From Microplitis mediator (Eukaryota; Arthropoda; Insecta; Hymenoptera; Braconidae): 64,000 nucleotides of DNA. The notes under the pieces are model-generated. The model made no database searches. It was not told where the DNA came from and was given only the letters and a program-made list of their open reading frames with translations. Position 1 is the stretch's first letter; each line of letters opens with the position of its first letter. Below are positions 37,030-48,093 of this stretch, piece after piece. The position numbers were made by a program, and so were the translations under genes. Location: contig NC_079979.1 in NCBI RefSeq assembly GCF_029852145.1, positions 3,086,501 to 3,150,500 of the forward strand, in the 5' to 3' direction.

Positions 37030-38140
37030 CGGATTTTGATTGTATTTTTTTGCATGATCAGACATGACTTTGCATGAATCATGCCTAATTGTGCATGATT
37101 AATACATGACCATACTTAGTCTTGTTTAAGCCTTAAGGCTTATAAAATAATGAAAACTAACAGTTTTACAGTACAGATAACTTTGGCTGATAATGATTTA
37201 ATGATTTATAGATCAATAGAATTTTTCGTAGAGTTCGAGAAAATACTATGTTTTGTTTTAGAAGAATTTGTTATTGAACATACAAAATTTTTCTCTAATG
37301 TTGAACATAAGGTGAATATAACTCATATGATGCCTATCCGTGAAAGTGGAAAACTATTATTTCTCACAATAAATCAAATTAAAACAATGCACCATGTATT
37401 GCGTGTAGGAAATTATATACGTAATCAATTTAAATTATTAAAAAATAAATTTTAAGCAACAAAATTTTTCAATTATAGTTATTATTATACATTTCGAATT
37501 GTACATTCTCATCCATGATTGAATATCACCTGGACGAATCAGGCATAGTTATGTATGCTCATGCAAAGTCATACTCAGTCATGCAATCTCATGCATGATG
37601 ATTAATTTCTCGTTATATGTATTCATGCACGATTGAACATGATTTTACATGGTCATGCATGACGTTGCATAATTCGTGCAGTGTCATGAATGATCATTCA
37701 TGACAGCTTGTTCACGCATGACGTTGCACGAATCATGTGTGACTATTCCTTCCTAGTCATGCACGATTAAACATGATTTTACGCTGTCGTGCATGACGTT
37801 GCATAATTCGTGCAGTGTCACGAGTGATCATTTATGACTGAACTTGGTCATGTATGACGTTGCATGAATCATGTGTAATTATTCTTTCCTCGTCATGCAC
37901 GATCATGCAAATTGAACATGGATTTGCATGGGCATGCATGCCTTTGCATGAATCATGCAAATTCAGGCATAATCATTCATGATTAAGCTTGGTCATGCAT
38001 GTTATTGCATGGATCATGCATGACTATTCTTGCCTTTACAAGTATGGTCATGCATGATTGAACATATCTTTGCATGATCGTGCAAAGTCATGCCAGGATC
38101 ATGCACGACCATACCTGCATCATGTATGAATCATGACACA
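37030..38140. repeat. CATG/ATGCATGA palindromic-word array
   Basis: Words such as GCATGATCATGCA, CATGCATGA, TGACGTTGCATGAATCATG repeat on both sides of a plain stretch at 37150-37455. A longer unit (about 115-120 bases, with GATTTTAC...GTCATGCATGACGTTGCAT) recurs at about 37640 and 37770. Confidence 0.7.
37150..37455 (+). CDS. Unrecognised 101-codon open frame inside the CATG array
   Basis: A single open frame free of the surrounding palindromic words. The protein has an ordinary mix of residues (IEFFVEFEKILCFVLEEF, HMMPIRESGKLLFLT) and a basic end. No signal peptide, no motif I recognise, and no clear splice signals. It may be the cargo or a remnant of the mobile element that carries the CATG array, or chance in an AT-rich gap. 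I would not treat it as a gene without transcript support. Confidence 0.2.
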   Translation: MKTNSFTVQITLADNDLMIYRSIEFFVEFEKILCFVLEEFVIEHTKFFSNVEHKVNITHMMPIRESGKLLFLTINQIKTMHHVLRVGNYIRNQFKLLKNKF

Positions 38141-38289
38141 TATAACACCTTGTACTTATTTTAAAAGATCCTGAAATTTTTAGAACTGTGTTTTTTGTTT
38201 TTGCGAAAATATGAATTTTAGAATTTTATAAAAAAAAAAATTTTTTTTCTCCATTTTTTTGTTAAATCAAGTAAACAATCACGGAATTT

Positions 38290-38548
38290 TGTAAATTTCA
38301 ACAGTAAAAATTTCACTTATTGTCATAATAATGTGAAAAAGACCATTATCGACGGTTATATTCTTATTTATTTGATATCTATCAACTGTGTTTTTTATTT
38401 TTTTTTAAAATATTAATTCTTGAACTTTATTAGATACATTTTTTTTTTTATATCTATCGATATCAAATAAATAAAAATATAACTGTCGATAATGGTCTTT
38501 TTCACATTATTACGATAATAAGTGAAATTTTTACTGCTGAAATTTACA
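38290..38548. repeat. Long inverted repeat (hairpin)
   Basis: The left arm 38290-38383 and right arm 38457-38548 are near-identical reverse complements (for example AAGACCATTATCGAC against GTCGATAATGGTCTT), with about 73 bases of AT-rich spacer. The transcript would fold into a hairpin with a stem of about 90 bp. Confidence 0.8.
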
Positions 38549-38689
38549 ATAACTTGTGTGACTCTTGTAAGTTTCAACGACCATGATTTTCAATACTTAA
38601 CAGCTCCGGTTCTGGAAAGCCCAGTTCATCTCTGAGTCGCGCCCTTATAAATTTTCAACAATTAAAAGGAACGATCAGATTGAACAAGT

Positions 38690-38890
38690 TGAAATACACT
38701 CTGTTATAACACGCACATGCACACACACATACAGACAGATAATCAGACATCAACCTAAAAATGATCAGAATAATTTCCTAGGACCTCAAATCGTTGACAT
38801 CCAATGAAATTTCAGTTTTCGAAAATCGGGGTGAGAACAGTAACTTCCCGCATTTCGAAAAATTTACTATTTTCTTAGTGGGAAGTAGAA
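38690..38890 (-). mobile_element. AACTTCCCGC repeat family, copy D (partial)
   Basis: Minus-strand end of the family: ACACACATACAGACAG, then ATTTTCGAAAATCGGGGTGAG, AACAGTAACTTCCCGC and TTTTCTTAGTGGGAAGT. The GGGGCTGGCCCGCAGGG end is absent. Confidence 0.6.
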
Positions 38891-39675
38891 AAATTTGAAA
38901 ATAATGCTCAATTACAATTGCACAAGATATTTTGGAATGTTTAAAAAACATTTCAAGAAATACTTTTTTTCAAAAAACTTTAGGGGTACCCTATTTTGCC
39001 TCCCTCCTCGCTGTATAATGAATTAATATTCCAAATTTTCGAGTGACGTATGTAAATTTATATTAAGAGATGATTCTATTTTGACGAGAAAGAACAAATT
39101 CAGAAAAAGAAAATCTGAAAATCATTTTAGGAATTTTCGAAATTCTTAAGCAATTCCTTTTAAATTTTCTTTCGAAATAATTTTGGAAAGGATTCGTAAA
39201 TCATATCAAACCAAGAAATTTTTATATGAGACTCGAAAAGAAACCGGTTTTTTTGGTCACTATTATACTATACTTATATACTATTTTACTTTTAATGAAG
39301 TATTTTAAAAATGTTGCTAATTATTGTATAGTGATGAAAATAAAAATCAACTTAATTTGATTATATAGTTATGTTATTAATTATTACATTATATTTCACT
39401 ACTGAGTAATATTACAATACTGAATTACCCTTTAAAAGTCCAGAAGACATCAAAAAATATGTTAAAATTTATTAAACATTAAAACCTTTTTCGATATATT
39501 GAATCAAATTAGGCGAAGAAGGATTGGATGACAAAAATAAAAAACAAAGAAACTACTAGAGTGGAATTTTTCTATGGTTACGGTCTCGTTTTTCGGTCTT
39601 GGGTTGGGGGGGTGACCGAGAGCTAAAAGGGGTAGAGAGTTTAAAAGAAAGAAAGTAAAATTTATTAATCATTAA

Positions 39676-39680
<5 letters not shown>

Positions 39681-39762
<82 letters not shown>
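39681..39762. repeat. (AT)n microsatellite
   Basis: About 80 bases of uninterrupted AT repeat; flanking DNA 38890-39680 is AT-rich with no gene seen. Confidence 0.97.
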
Positions 39763-39766
<4 letters not shown>

Positions 39767-42540
39767 ATTTTGTAAAGATGAGAAAACGTAAACAGAGAAT
39801 CCAAGACGACTTTATCTCAATCGAGGCGTAACGAGTCAGTCCGTTTCCGCAGTTGTTTCCAGTTTACGCTCTAAGTGCCTCTCAATCCTATCAGCAAGAG
39901 AAAGAAACCTGAAGTAGTACAAAAACAAAAAAAAATTACAAATTAAAACAAAGCTTCCTCTGTGCTTATTATATAGCATTTGTTATTTATTATTTACTAC
40001 TTATTATTCATTTACATTGAAATATTAATTATAATAATTAATGCAGAAAATCGATCAATCGTTACACTGAACCATGTTTATATACGCTCTATAATAGTAG
40101 CACGGAAGATGATGCTATCGTTTTCAAGTAATTTACCAAGGGTTGAAAGCGAGCGTTGTTGCATGCTACTAACATTGATGATGGCGGTCATGATGCTGAT
40201 GTGATTGTTCGTTATAGTGATCATGCGATATTATAATCAATATTGCTTGCCATTCAAGGACGATTGCTGGTCTAAATTGTAACATGAAAATCGATTATTC
40301 CTTGCTTATTGTATATTTGTTGTAGCACACAGAATATTACCGAGGTGTATATTAAATTTTAGAACAACCCCTACAAAAAATACTAATGAACACAATGGAA
40401 AAACACTAATGGAAAACTGTTAGTCTAATACTTTCGTGAAATGCTTTAGGTTAAGAACTCCATTTAATGTTTCTGTAGTGTTCTCGGTATTTTTAGTGTG
40501 ATAGGCGTATTGCACTTATTTCTCGGTAACGATGATGCGATCCGATAAAAAAAATCTGTCTATCGGTTGACCTTGCGGGCCAGCCCCAAAACTTCCCGCT
40601 GTTTGCAAGCTCCTCGAGCTCGAAAATACTTTCGCATGCCATGGTTTACGAAAAAAAAAACGTTTTTAACCATTTTTTCTCTAACGATATCTCTCGAACG
40701 AATTGGCCAATTGACTTGATAGGCTTCAACTTTGTTCCTTAAACTTGACATCATTATTGTTTTATGATACTTTTAAAGCATTGAAAGTTTCCTTAATATA
40801 GAGAAGCGCATCTTTTATGGTTTTAAGTTTTAATAACTTAAGCATTACGCATTAAAATCGATTTCCGTTAAATTTTTCTTGTCGGTAATAAAATAACCTT
40901 TTAATTCGTTTGCACTGAAAGATAATATTTTGTTAATAGTAACACGGTAAGGTTATAGTTATCATCAAGAAATTGAGCAAACATTGTAGGCTATGAATAT
41001 AGCAATACTTCATTTGCGTAAAGGTTATGCTGGTATATTATCTATACAATGTTTTTTTCCAAATTAACTATCTGAAGTTCTCCAAGAAAGTAAGTCGTTG
41101 TCCTTTTTTACCCTCACTCTTAGAAAACGAGCCTAATTTCATCCCATGACTACACACTAGCATGTACCGCAAGATATTCACGTACGAAATTAACTTATTC
41201 GATAGATTGAGTGAGAAATCTATCTTCCATTTCAACTGCCGAATGGCCTTTTTTTGAGTACGAACTGACTTTGTCTTTTGATCAACTACGACTTTTGTGA
41301 GCAATTCAGTTTATATCGAGTCAAGTCAAAACCAGCAATTGATATTTTGGTTGTAACCGATAATTATTTGTGTTACCGATTAATTTATTTTCTATGTTTA
41401 ATATACGAATATTTGATTGTGTTTTATTCTGATTAATTATTTAATTGTAATCTTAAGTGCCTGACCTTTCTCCGATCCGCCACTCTGAGCTAATTTTTTT
41501 TTTGCTGATTGTTTATTGGTGGTTATAAAATCTCCTAGCGCCCAACTTGAATAATTTAAAAGAGGTTGCCAAATCGTAAGTGTATTGAGACGTCACTCTA
41601 GTAGATCCCGAGTAGTGATGAACGCGTTACAATATATCATACATGAATTTTTTAACAAATGTTATTTTTAAAGCCTACGCAACGAATTATAATAGGTTGT
41701 GGCCAAATTCCTCGAAAAATCGACCATACGGACACATACAATAGCTAGATTTTAGAAAAATCTACCTAAAAATTGAGGTATTTAAACAAAAAAATTTTGA
41801 CATTTTCTATCACAGGCATTTATCGGAGCGTCGAATTTCGTATATTAAAAAAATCTTTGAATATTTCAAACTGGCTAAAATTCATAATCAATATTGTCTA
41901 AATTTTTTCTAAAAAATCTCTATAAAATAACAATAATTGATCAAACGGAAAATTTTTCTCTCGTTCTTACTACAAAAAAGCAATGAAATGATCATGAAAA
42001 AAAAAAAAAAAAAAAAATTAGGAATTAGTCCTCCCCAAATTAAAATGAAAAATCCAATAAACTACTCAATAAAAAACATACATCGAGAAAAAGAAACGTG
42101 AAGCAAAGTGAGAAATGAAAGGATATAAAAAGCAAGAAGAAATAAAAGAAAAATAAATAAATATGCCCGTAGGTACGTGACAATTGCCAAAGATATTCAG
42201 TTGTATAGAAGAAAAAAGTATAAGCTTAATCCTCTAGACGACAGCCACGGAAATATTGCGCCATATTGTCTTCATATATCATCTACTCTCTTCGATACAC
42301 ATTTAACCAGCACCATTATTCATTTTTTATTTTTTTTATGGTACAGAACTGCCAGAAAATATTTATATACAAGCCCCACAAAAAAACACCCCTGGAAATA
42401 ATGATCGATTTGCGATTACTCTTAATAATCTACTAGTTTTTACCATGTAAAACAAAAAAAAAAACGCATTTTTCATAATCACTGAAAGAATCAAAAAAAG
42501 TAGGAAACCCTCTCTTCGATATCAATATTCTAAAAACGCC
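39763..42540. other. No gene seen; contains two dispersed repeats
   Basis: 40376-40530 is a copy of the CACTAATG repeat family (ACACAATGGAAAAACACTAATG, GTATTTTTAGTGT, GCGTATTGCACTTATT), which is also found at 54350-54545. 40547-40715 is copy E of the AACTTCCCGC family. The remainder is AT-rich with A-runs (for example 41998-42017). Confidence 0.45.
40547..40715 (-). mobile_element. AACTTCCCGC repeat family, copy E (right end only)
   Basis: AATCTGTCTATCGGTTGACC then TTGCGGGCCAGCCCCAAAAC, TTCCCGCTGTTTGCAAGCTC, GAGCTCGAAAATAC and CGATATCTCTCGAACGAATT, the right end of the family on the minus strand. Confidence 0.6.
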
Positions 42541-43110
42541 CTTTGTCGCAGCGAAAAGGCACTCGGAAACGATCCCTCTATCCTTCAAACCCCCATTTCT
42601 ACCCCACCCACTTCATTCACCTCTTCGCCCCTCTGCACGAGCTGCTACTCTTAAGTCACATCGTCTGCACGTAAAGCACAGAATGCATCGTGTTCACTTG
42701 TTTTTATTTTTATATTTTTTTATTTTACATTCCCAACTTTCTTTTACCCGTTTCCTTTACCTTCACACCCTCTATCGTTGCCTTTGCTCTCCCCATTCCC
42801 CTACAGCTCACCCTCTCCCTCTTCATCTCTCCTCACGCCAGCATCACCAGCCGAAGCTTTTTCATTTTTTTTTCTGCCTTATTTTAGCATATTTTTTTCT
42901 TCGTTTCGATACACGGTCCGTTAAGAGAAGAAGAAGAACATAAAATACGAACGGTTTCTGCTTCTGCAGACGTTCGTGGTCGTCATCCACTCTCATTACT
43001 AACCCCCTCATCACCCACTGTTACTTTGCGACGCCGTCCCCGTTAACCCCTTCATCTTTCTAGCACGCCATTTTTATGTGTTTATTTTTCATTACTTAAA
43101 GAAATTTAAA
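42541..43110. other. Pyrimidine-rich stretch
   Basis: Unlike its surroundings, the plus strand here is strongly C+T rich (CCCTCTCCCTCTTCATCTC, CCCCCATTTCTACCCC). The 86-codon open frame 42683-42943 follows from this bias (many Leu, Phe, Ser, Pro) and I do not call it a gene. It could be a promoter or untranslated leader of a gene not visible here. Confidence 0.35.
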
Positions 43111-43369
43111 AGCGTAATTAATGATTAGATGCCAGTAATTATTATTAGATTTTCTGTATTTATAAATATATTAAAATGTTACAATGAAAAAGTAACAAAA
43201 ATTAATAGTACTAATTTGATCGATTCAGATATATGTCAATTTTGGTTACGTAACATTTATTTCAAATATCAAATACCTGCAACCCAAAATACCAACGATA
43301 AAGTAACTGCGACAAAGAACCTGTGACGAAAGAACCATAACCTAAACTGTTTGTTATAATTTTTATCGT

Positions 43370-43735
43370 CTTCATGTTGTTCATTATCGTGTACATCGTC
43401 ATGATAAAAGTCATCGTGGTCATCATCATGATCATAATCACTATCATCATCATCATTATAATCGTTGTTGCGATAATCATTACTACCTTCATGATCATCG
43501 TATTGATAATTATCATCACTTCCATGATCATCATATTAATAACCACCATCATTTTCATGATCATCATATCGATAATAACCATACCCATGATCATGCTCAT
43601 CATCATCATCATTTTGATTATCACCATCATTATCGTCGTGATCATGATCAATGTTCATCAATTCATCATCATTATCATTATCAGCATCTTGGTAATCATC
43701 GTGACCATCATCATCATTGTCATCAAGATTAATAT
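43370..43735. repeat. CAT/ATC trinucleotide-rich low-complexity stretch
   Basis: About 365 bases of imperfect ATCATCATCATGATCATAATC. Open frames on both strands (43262-43651, 43374-43775, 43536-43793) translate to Met/Ile, Ile/Val or Asp/His runs and are artefacts. Confidence 0.85.
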
Positions 43736-43832
43736 TCGAACAGTTGATCCATTTTTTAAATATAGTGAAACCTAAACATGCAAACCTTCTCAATAAGACA
43801 ATTTATAGATAAAATGAGAAAAATATAGATAG

Positions 43833-43905
43833 CCCGAACTGGGAATCGAACCCAGACCAATTCGGTATCGCGTCAAGTGCTCTACCAGTTGAGCTATCCG
43901 GTACT
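43833..43905 (-). tRNA. tRNA-like gene or tRNA-derived element (decayed)
   Basis: Reverse complement contains a standard D arm TAGCTCAACTGGTAGAGC and a perfect T arm CTGGGTTCGATTCCCAG, so both Pol III boxes are intact. The acceptor stem pairs at 5 of 7 positions and the outer two pairs fail; no clean 5-bp anticodon stem can be drawn. It is more likely a tRNA-derived repeat than a working tRNA. Confidence 0.45.
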
Positions 43906-44394
43906 ATACTATATTCTGTTCAATTTGATCTATAACTTATTGAGCCACACCGTCCATCGTACGGTAATACACCAATGTATGATTCAGTTAAAAAATCCCT
44001 GATATCAACAGAAAAATGACTAATTCATTAATCATGAATTGCAGCAAAATATGATCATCATACACACAATCAACCGATAATTTATTGATACACTTTTTCA
44101 ATGAGTATTACAGTGATTTGTGATAATTAAATGATAATCATCGTGATAATAACTATTATCAATATTATCGTGATATTTTTTCACTATTTACTTTGTTTTT
44201 GCAGATGCTAGTACAGGATTACTCACTTTTTAACGTCAGGCAGTTTTGAAAAAACATGGAATGCGTCATTATCATTTGTGACACAATTTTTTTAGTCAGA
44301 TAAAGTTTAAATTAGTTATGATTTGTTGACAAATTACATTTGATACAAATCCTATTATTTCAAATTTCTTTCATTGAATATGAGTATTATTAGA

Positions 44395-44401
44395 TGTAAA
44401 A
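44395..44401 (+). promoter_or_regulatory. TATA-like box of the 44439 gene
   Basis: TGTAAAACT starts 44 bases before the ATG. The same box sits at the identical distance in both paralogues (57127 and 62249), preceded by a TATTAG/TTTTAG phrase. Confidence 0.5.
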
Positions 44402-44438
44402 CTCGCTCATAACATTTTTCGATTGAAACAATTTTAAA

Positions 44439-45062
44439 ATGGCAGGGTACCGGAATTTATTCAAAGATATGACAGTTTTCTGTGATTTTAATGGTTACTT
44501 AGATAAATATAAAAATTTCATCATCAAAGAGTGTTACGTTGTTAGTTTAATGTCAGATTCATCTGGTTATCCTATTGAAAAACACTTGGTTTATAAAGAA
44601 GAAAGTAATTATAAAGATTGGCCAGAAAATATACAAGCTATTATCAAGAAATATCATAAATTATACGGGATCCCTTTAAATAAAGGAAAGCATGTGAAAT
44701 CATATCAAAAAAAAAATCTGAGAGAATTATTGAGATTGACGGAATTAATTTGTGTATCAGATTCAAAAATTAAGGAAAAGCTGCGATCGTTCGCTGGAAA
44801 CGATTTAGAAATTAAATCTCTTAATGAATTAGGTTATCGCCCTAGTGGGAGTGAATACGTTTGCAGTTGGCATAAGAATCCAAGTACAAACAGATGTGCT
44901 AAAGGAAGAGGAGTTGATATGTGCCACTGGTATATCTACTACCTATTATCTGATAAAAAAAAGCAACAAGAAAATAAATCGCGAATGTATGAAAGTTCTC
45001 AGCTGACGGATCAATCACATTTGCCATTCAAGAAGCGAAAATATTCATATGAGACAAATTAA
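44439..45062 (+). CDS. DFNG/PFKKRK-family protein, copy 1 (207 aa)
   Basis: Intronless gene of a family with two further full copies here. Conserved features: DFNG at residues 16-19 after a hydrophobic strand (TVFC), KE at 30-31 followed by VVSL, H49, YH at 72-73, a hydrophobic strand LICV at 103-106, SL-E-GYR-S at 127-136, C-x-WH at 142-145, C153 with KGRG-D after it, and WY at 164-165. The tail is Lys/Gln/Ser-rich and ends with SHLPFKKRK (193-201), a likely nuclear localisation signal. No signal peptide or membrane segment, so intracellular. The strand order and the D, E, H, C/H, C set recall RNase H-fold proteins such as Maelstrom and a widespread insect orphan family with DxQG...KE...H...C; that link is inference. 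The ATG is fixed by alignment with the paralogues. Confidence 0.8.
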   Translation: MAGYRNLFKDMTVFCDFNGYLDKYKNFIIKECYVVSLMSDSSGYPIEKHLVYKEESNYKDWPENIQAIIKKYHKLYGIPLNKGKHVKSYQKKNLRELLRLTELICVSDSKIKEKLRSFAGNDLEIKSLNELGYRPSGSEYVCSWHKNPSTNRCAKGRGVDMCHWYIYYLLSDKKKQQENKSRMYESSQLTDQSHLPFKKRKYSYETN

Positions 45063-45449
45063 AAAATGCTTTCATACTTCCAAAAGTCTTACATGGCACA
45101 AAATCATGAAGCTTACAAATTTACGGTGAGAACCATTGGATTGTTTAATTAATCAGATTTCATGAGAACACTTCATTATAAATATTTTCTGTGCCACATA
45201 TTTATAATGTACGCCATTATGCAGTAGTTCGCAGCAGTCAGCTGCTAAAAATATTATTTATTTAGCGCATCCCGAATTATTGCGCATAAGCGCAGTTATA
45301 GTACTCAATTTTACCATAAATTAGAAATGTATAATTTATATCGAGGAAGCAATATTTCCGAAAAGATTTTTATAGTAAAAATCAGCTAACAAAAATTAGT
45401 ATCATGTAGAACAAAGTATCATTGAAATTTTTGCATACTTCTGTAACTC
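45063..45449. other. 3' flank of copy 1, no gene seen
   Basis: AT-rich, no repeat or gene recognised. Confidence 0.4.
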
Positions 45450-45563
45450 TACACGGAAAAAAAATAGGTGCTGCAACAGGACGCCGTCCTGGTGCTGTAA
45501 CAGGAAAATCCTGTTGCTACAACGGGAATTTGTCCTGTTGCAGCACCTATTTTTTTCCGTGTA
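45450..45563. mobile_element. 114-bp palindromic MITE with TA ends
   Basis: TA flanks an element that starts CACGGAAAAAAAATAGG and ends with its inverse. The terminal inverted repeats are about 31 bases with one indel, extending into GTGCTGCAACAGGA. The interior repeats TCCTGTTGC/GCAACAGGA words. The TA duplication is typical of Tc1/mariner-type non-autonomous elements. Confidence 0.8.
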
Positions 45564-45599
45564 ATTTATTGCAAAATAGAATAATATTTTCCATGTTCT

Positions 45600-46690
45600 T
45601 TGAAAGTAGTTCCAGGAAAATATTTTGTCATGAGTTTGATAAAATTTTATGAAATTATACTATTCAAATTTTGGAAGATTTCGTGAAATTGAATAAAGTT
45701 TCATAAAATATCATGAATTTTTCAAAATTCGTAAAGTTTTAACCAATTAGAATCGAGATCCCAAGGAGTTATTGGTATAAAATTTGATATATTTTTATGA
45801 AATTTTTTGAAGTTTTACAAAATTTTATTTAAGTTTATAAATTTAAAAAAAACTCATGAATTTCTTGAGAAACAATGAGATAATTCTATGGAATTTCATA
45901 AAATTTCGAATCAGGCCAAAACTTACAATTTGTTTAATTTCATAATTTTTTGCAAAGTTTCATAAAATATCATAAAAGTTCATAAAATTCTACATAATTG
46001 CTATGAAGATCTCACAAATTTAGTGGCATGAAATCTTATATTTTATAATATTCTATGAAACTTCATGTAATTTTATCTAATTGAAGTTTTAACCTTACTC
46101 GCATTTTTATAAAATTTAATGAAATTTTATGAAAAATTATCTCATGGTTTCTAATAAATTTGTATAAATATTTTAAAATTTCATGGAATTTCATATAATT
46201 TTTAAAATATTCGAAAATGTATACCAATAACTCGTTCGGTTGTTGGTTAGAAGTATGTATAATTGTGAACATTTTTATGAAATTTTGAAAAAATTTCAAA
46301 CTAATGACTCCTCAGGATCTTGATAAAAATTATGTGAAACTTTATAGATTTTATATAATTTTATGAAATATTGTAAGTTCCAAAAAATTTTAAATTATCA
46401 TACCAATAACTTTTCGAGAACTTGATAATATTTATGTGAATCTTTATAAATTTTTTTGAAATTTTATTTATTTTTACAAAATTTTACAAATTTGAAGTTC
46501 TGGCTTTTCACCAAATTTTACGAAATTTTATACAATTGTTTGAAAATTATCTCGTGGTTTCTAAAATAATTTCATGTAATTTTTTTAATTTTATAACTTC
46601 TGATTAAAATCGGAAAATAAAAATTCATAAAATTTTATAAAATTCTATAAAATTTTACAAAATTTTAATAGAATAATTATATAAAAAATT
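45600..46690. repeat. TTTCATAAAATTTTATGAA word array
   Basis: About 1.1 kb almost wholly of AAATTTCATAAAATTT / AATTTTATGAAATTT words in both orientations, with little other sequence. Confidence 0.75.
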
Positions 46691-46779
46691 TTATCCCGGG
46701 ACATTCGTTCGAATACGTATTGCTTATAAAAATTTTCCAAGGCTAATAATAAATACGGAATCATAATTTACCAATAATT

Positions 46780-47245
46780 TAGATCTATGTCAAAGTACTA
46801 CAATACATTTATTTGATCGAAAGTTTGGAATAGATCTCAAAAGATCTCTGCTGATTTCTGCAGATCGTCAATGGTTCAAGATCTATAGTGATCGCTAAAG
46901 ATCTGCAATGATGGTGACTGTCCAATAATTTCTAATTTATGGTGATCCCACAAAATTCTTACTGATCTCGGTTGATCTTCAAAAATATCACAATAGTATT
47001 AGTGAAGATTTATTTAGATCTATGAAAATTCACTTATCTCTCGAAACAAAGCTCTGTCAACTATGAGATCTACCTTGATCTCCATAGATCCGCTAGATGT
47101 AACGTAGATATAATTTTTGGAAAAGTCCTGTGAATATATTATAAGAAATCTAGAAGGATCGTAGAGGGATTCTATAGGACACCTATAAGGATCATAGAGC
47201 ATCTATAAGAATCTTATGAAGATCACATAAGGATCTTATAGGGCA
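46780..47245. repeat. GATCT/ATAAGATC word array
   Basis: Repeated AGATCTATAGTGATC, TGATCT, then AGGATCTTATAGGGCACC phrases. Distinct from the AGATCTGATCAGAT blocks of gene 3 intron 5. Confidence 0.55.
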
Positions 47246-47253
47246 CCTACATA

Positions 47254-47897
47254 AAAAAATCTGTCTATCGGTTGACCCTGCGGGCCAGCCCCAAAACCTC
47301 CCGCTGTTTTCGAGCTCAAGGAGCTCGAAAACATTGTTGTGAATACATTTTCGAGCTCGAAAATACTTTGTATCCCATTGTTTTTGAAAAAAACTGTTTT
47401 TTAGCATTTCTTTCTCCCACGATATCTCACGAACGAATTGACCGATTTCAATGGTTGAAGCGGCAATCGACGTGTTTTATTACGTTCTAGAGCTGATTAA
47501 ATTTTAAAATTATTCGGTTGAGTCGTTTCAAAGATATTCGCAAAAAACCATTTTTAATCATTTCTTTCTCCCACGATAATTCTCGAACGAATTATCCGAT
47601 TGAGATGGCTAGGGTGGCAATCGACGCGTTTTATCAAGTTCTAGAGCTGATTAGTTTTTAAAGTCAATCGTTCAAGTCGTTTCTGAGAAATCAATAAAAA
47701 ACTGAAGAAAAAAATTTTTTTCCGTAATTCGCCAATATTTTCGAGTCTACTCGATCAAATGATCTGAAATTTTTAGAAAAGTTGATGGCCAACAAGCTCT
47801 TTCGATTGCCGCCTTAACCATCCGAATCAGTTCATTAGTTAAAAAGTTATAGACCGGTCACACACATACATGCACACATACACACACACACACACAG

Positions 47898-47940
<43 letters not shown>

Positions 47941-48093
47941 TACAGACACTTGAACATCATTCTGAAAATAGTCAGCATGGCTTCTTAGGACCACATAACG
48001 TCGATATCTGATGAAAACTCGATTTTCGAAAATCGGGGTGAAAATAACTTCCTGAATTTTTCGAAAATCGTCGATTTTCTAAGCGGGAAGTTA
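47254..48093 (-). mobile_element. AACTTCCCGC repeat family, copy F (complete)
   Basis: The clearest single copy, 840 bases, on the minus strand. Its right end is AATCTGTCTATCGGTTGACC plus CTGCGGGCCAGCCCC, then the GAGCTC palindromes, three CGATATCTC-CGAACGAAT blocks, a CA microsatellite (47878-47938), GATTTTCGAAAATCGGGGTG and the terminal CTAAGCGGGAAGTT. No protein coding. Confidence 0.75.

Larger units (their letters stand above)
34366..37149. other. Downstream of gene 3, no gene seen
   Basis: 34380-34580 is a loose array of TCCTATATGG/TCCATATGGATT words, like 61900-62100. 35095-35285 is a small inverted-repeat element. 36060-36220 repeats GACTTAAAAAGCTTAA words. The rest is AT-rich with no coding signal. 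Confidence 0.45.

Noticed and set aside
42683..42943. 86-codon frame with a hydrophobic start resembling a signal peptide
   Set aside because: Composition follows the C+T bias of the region; no domain, splice signals or homology recognised.
43262..43793. Overlapping frames on both strands, rich in Met/Ile, Ile/Val or Asp/His
   Set aside because: They come from ATC trinucleotide repeats; low complexity on both strands and no start context.
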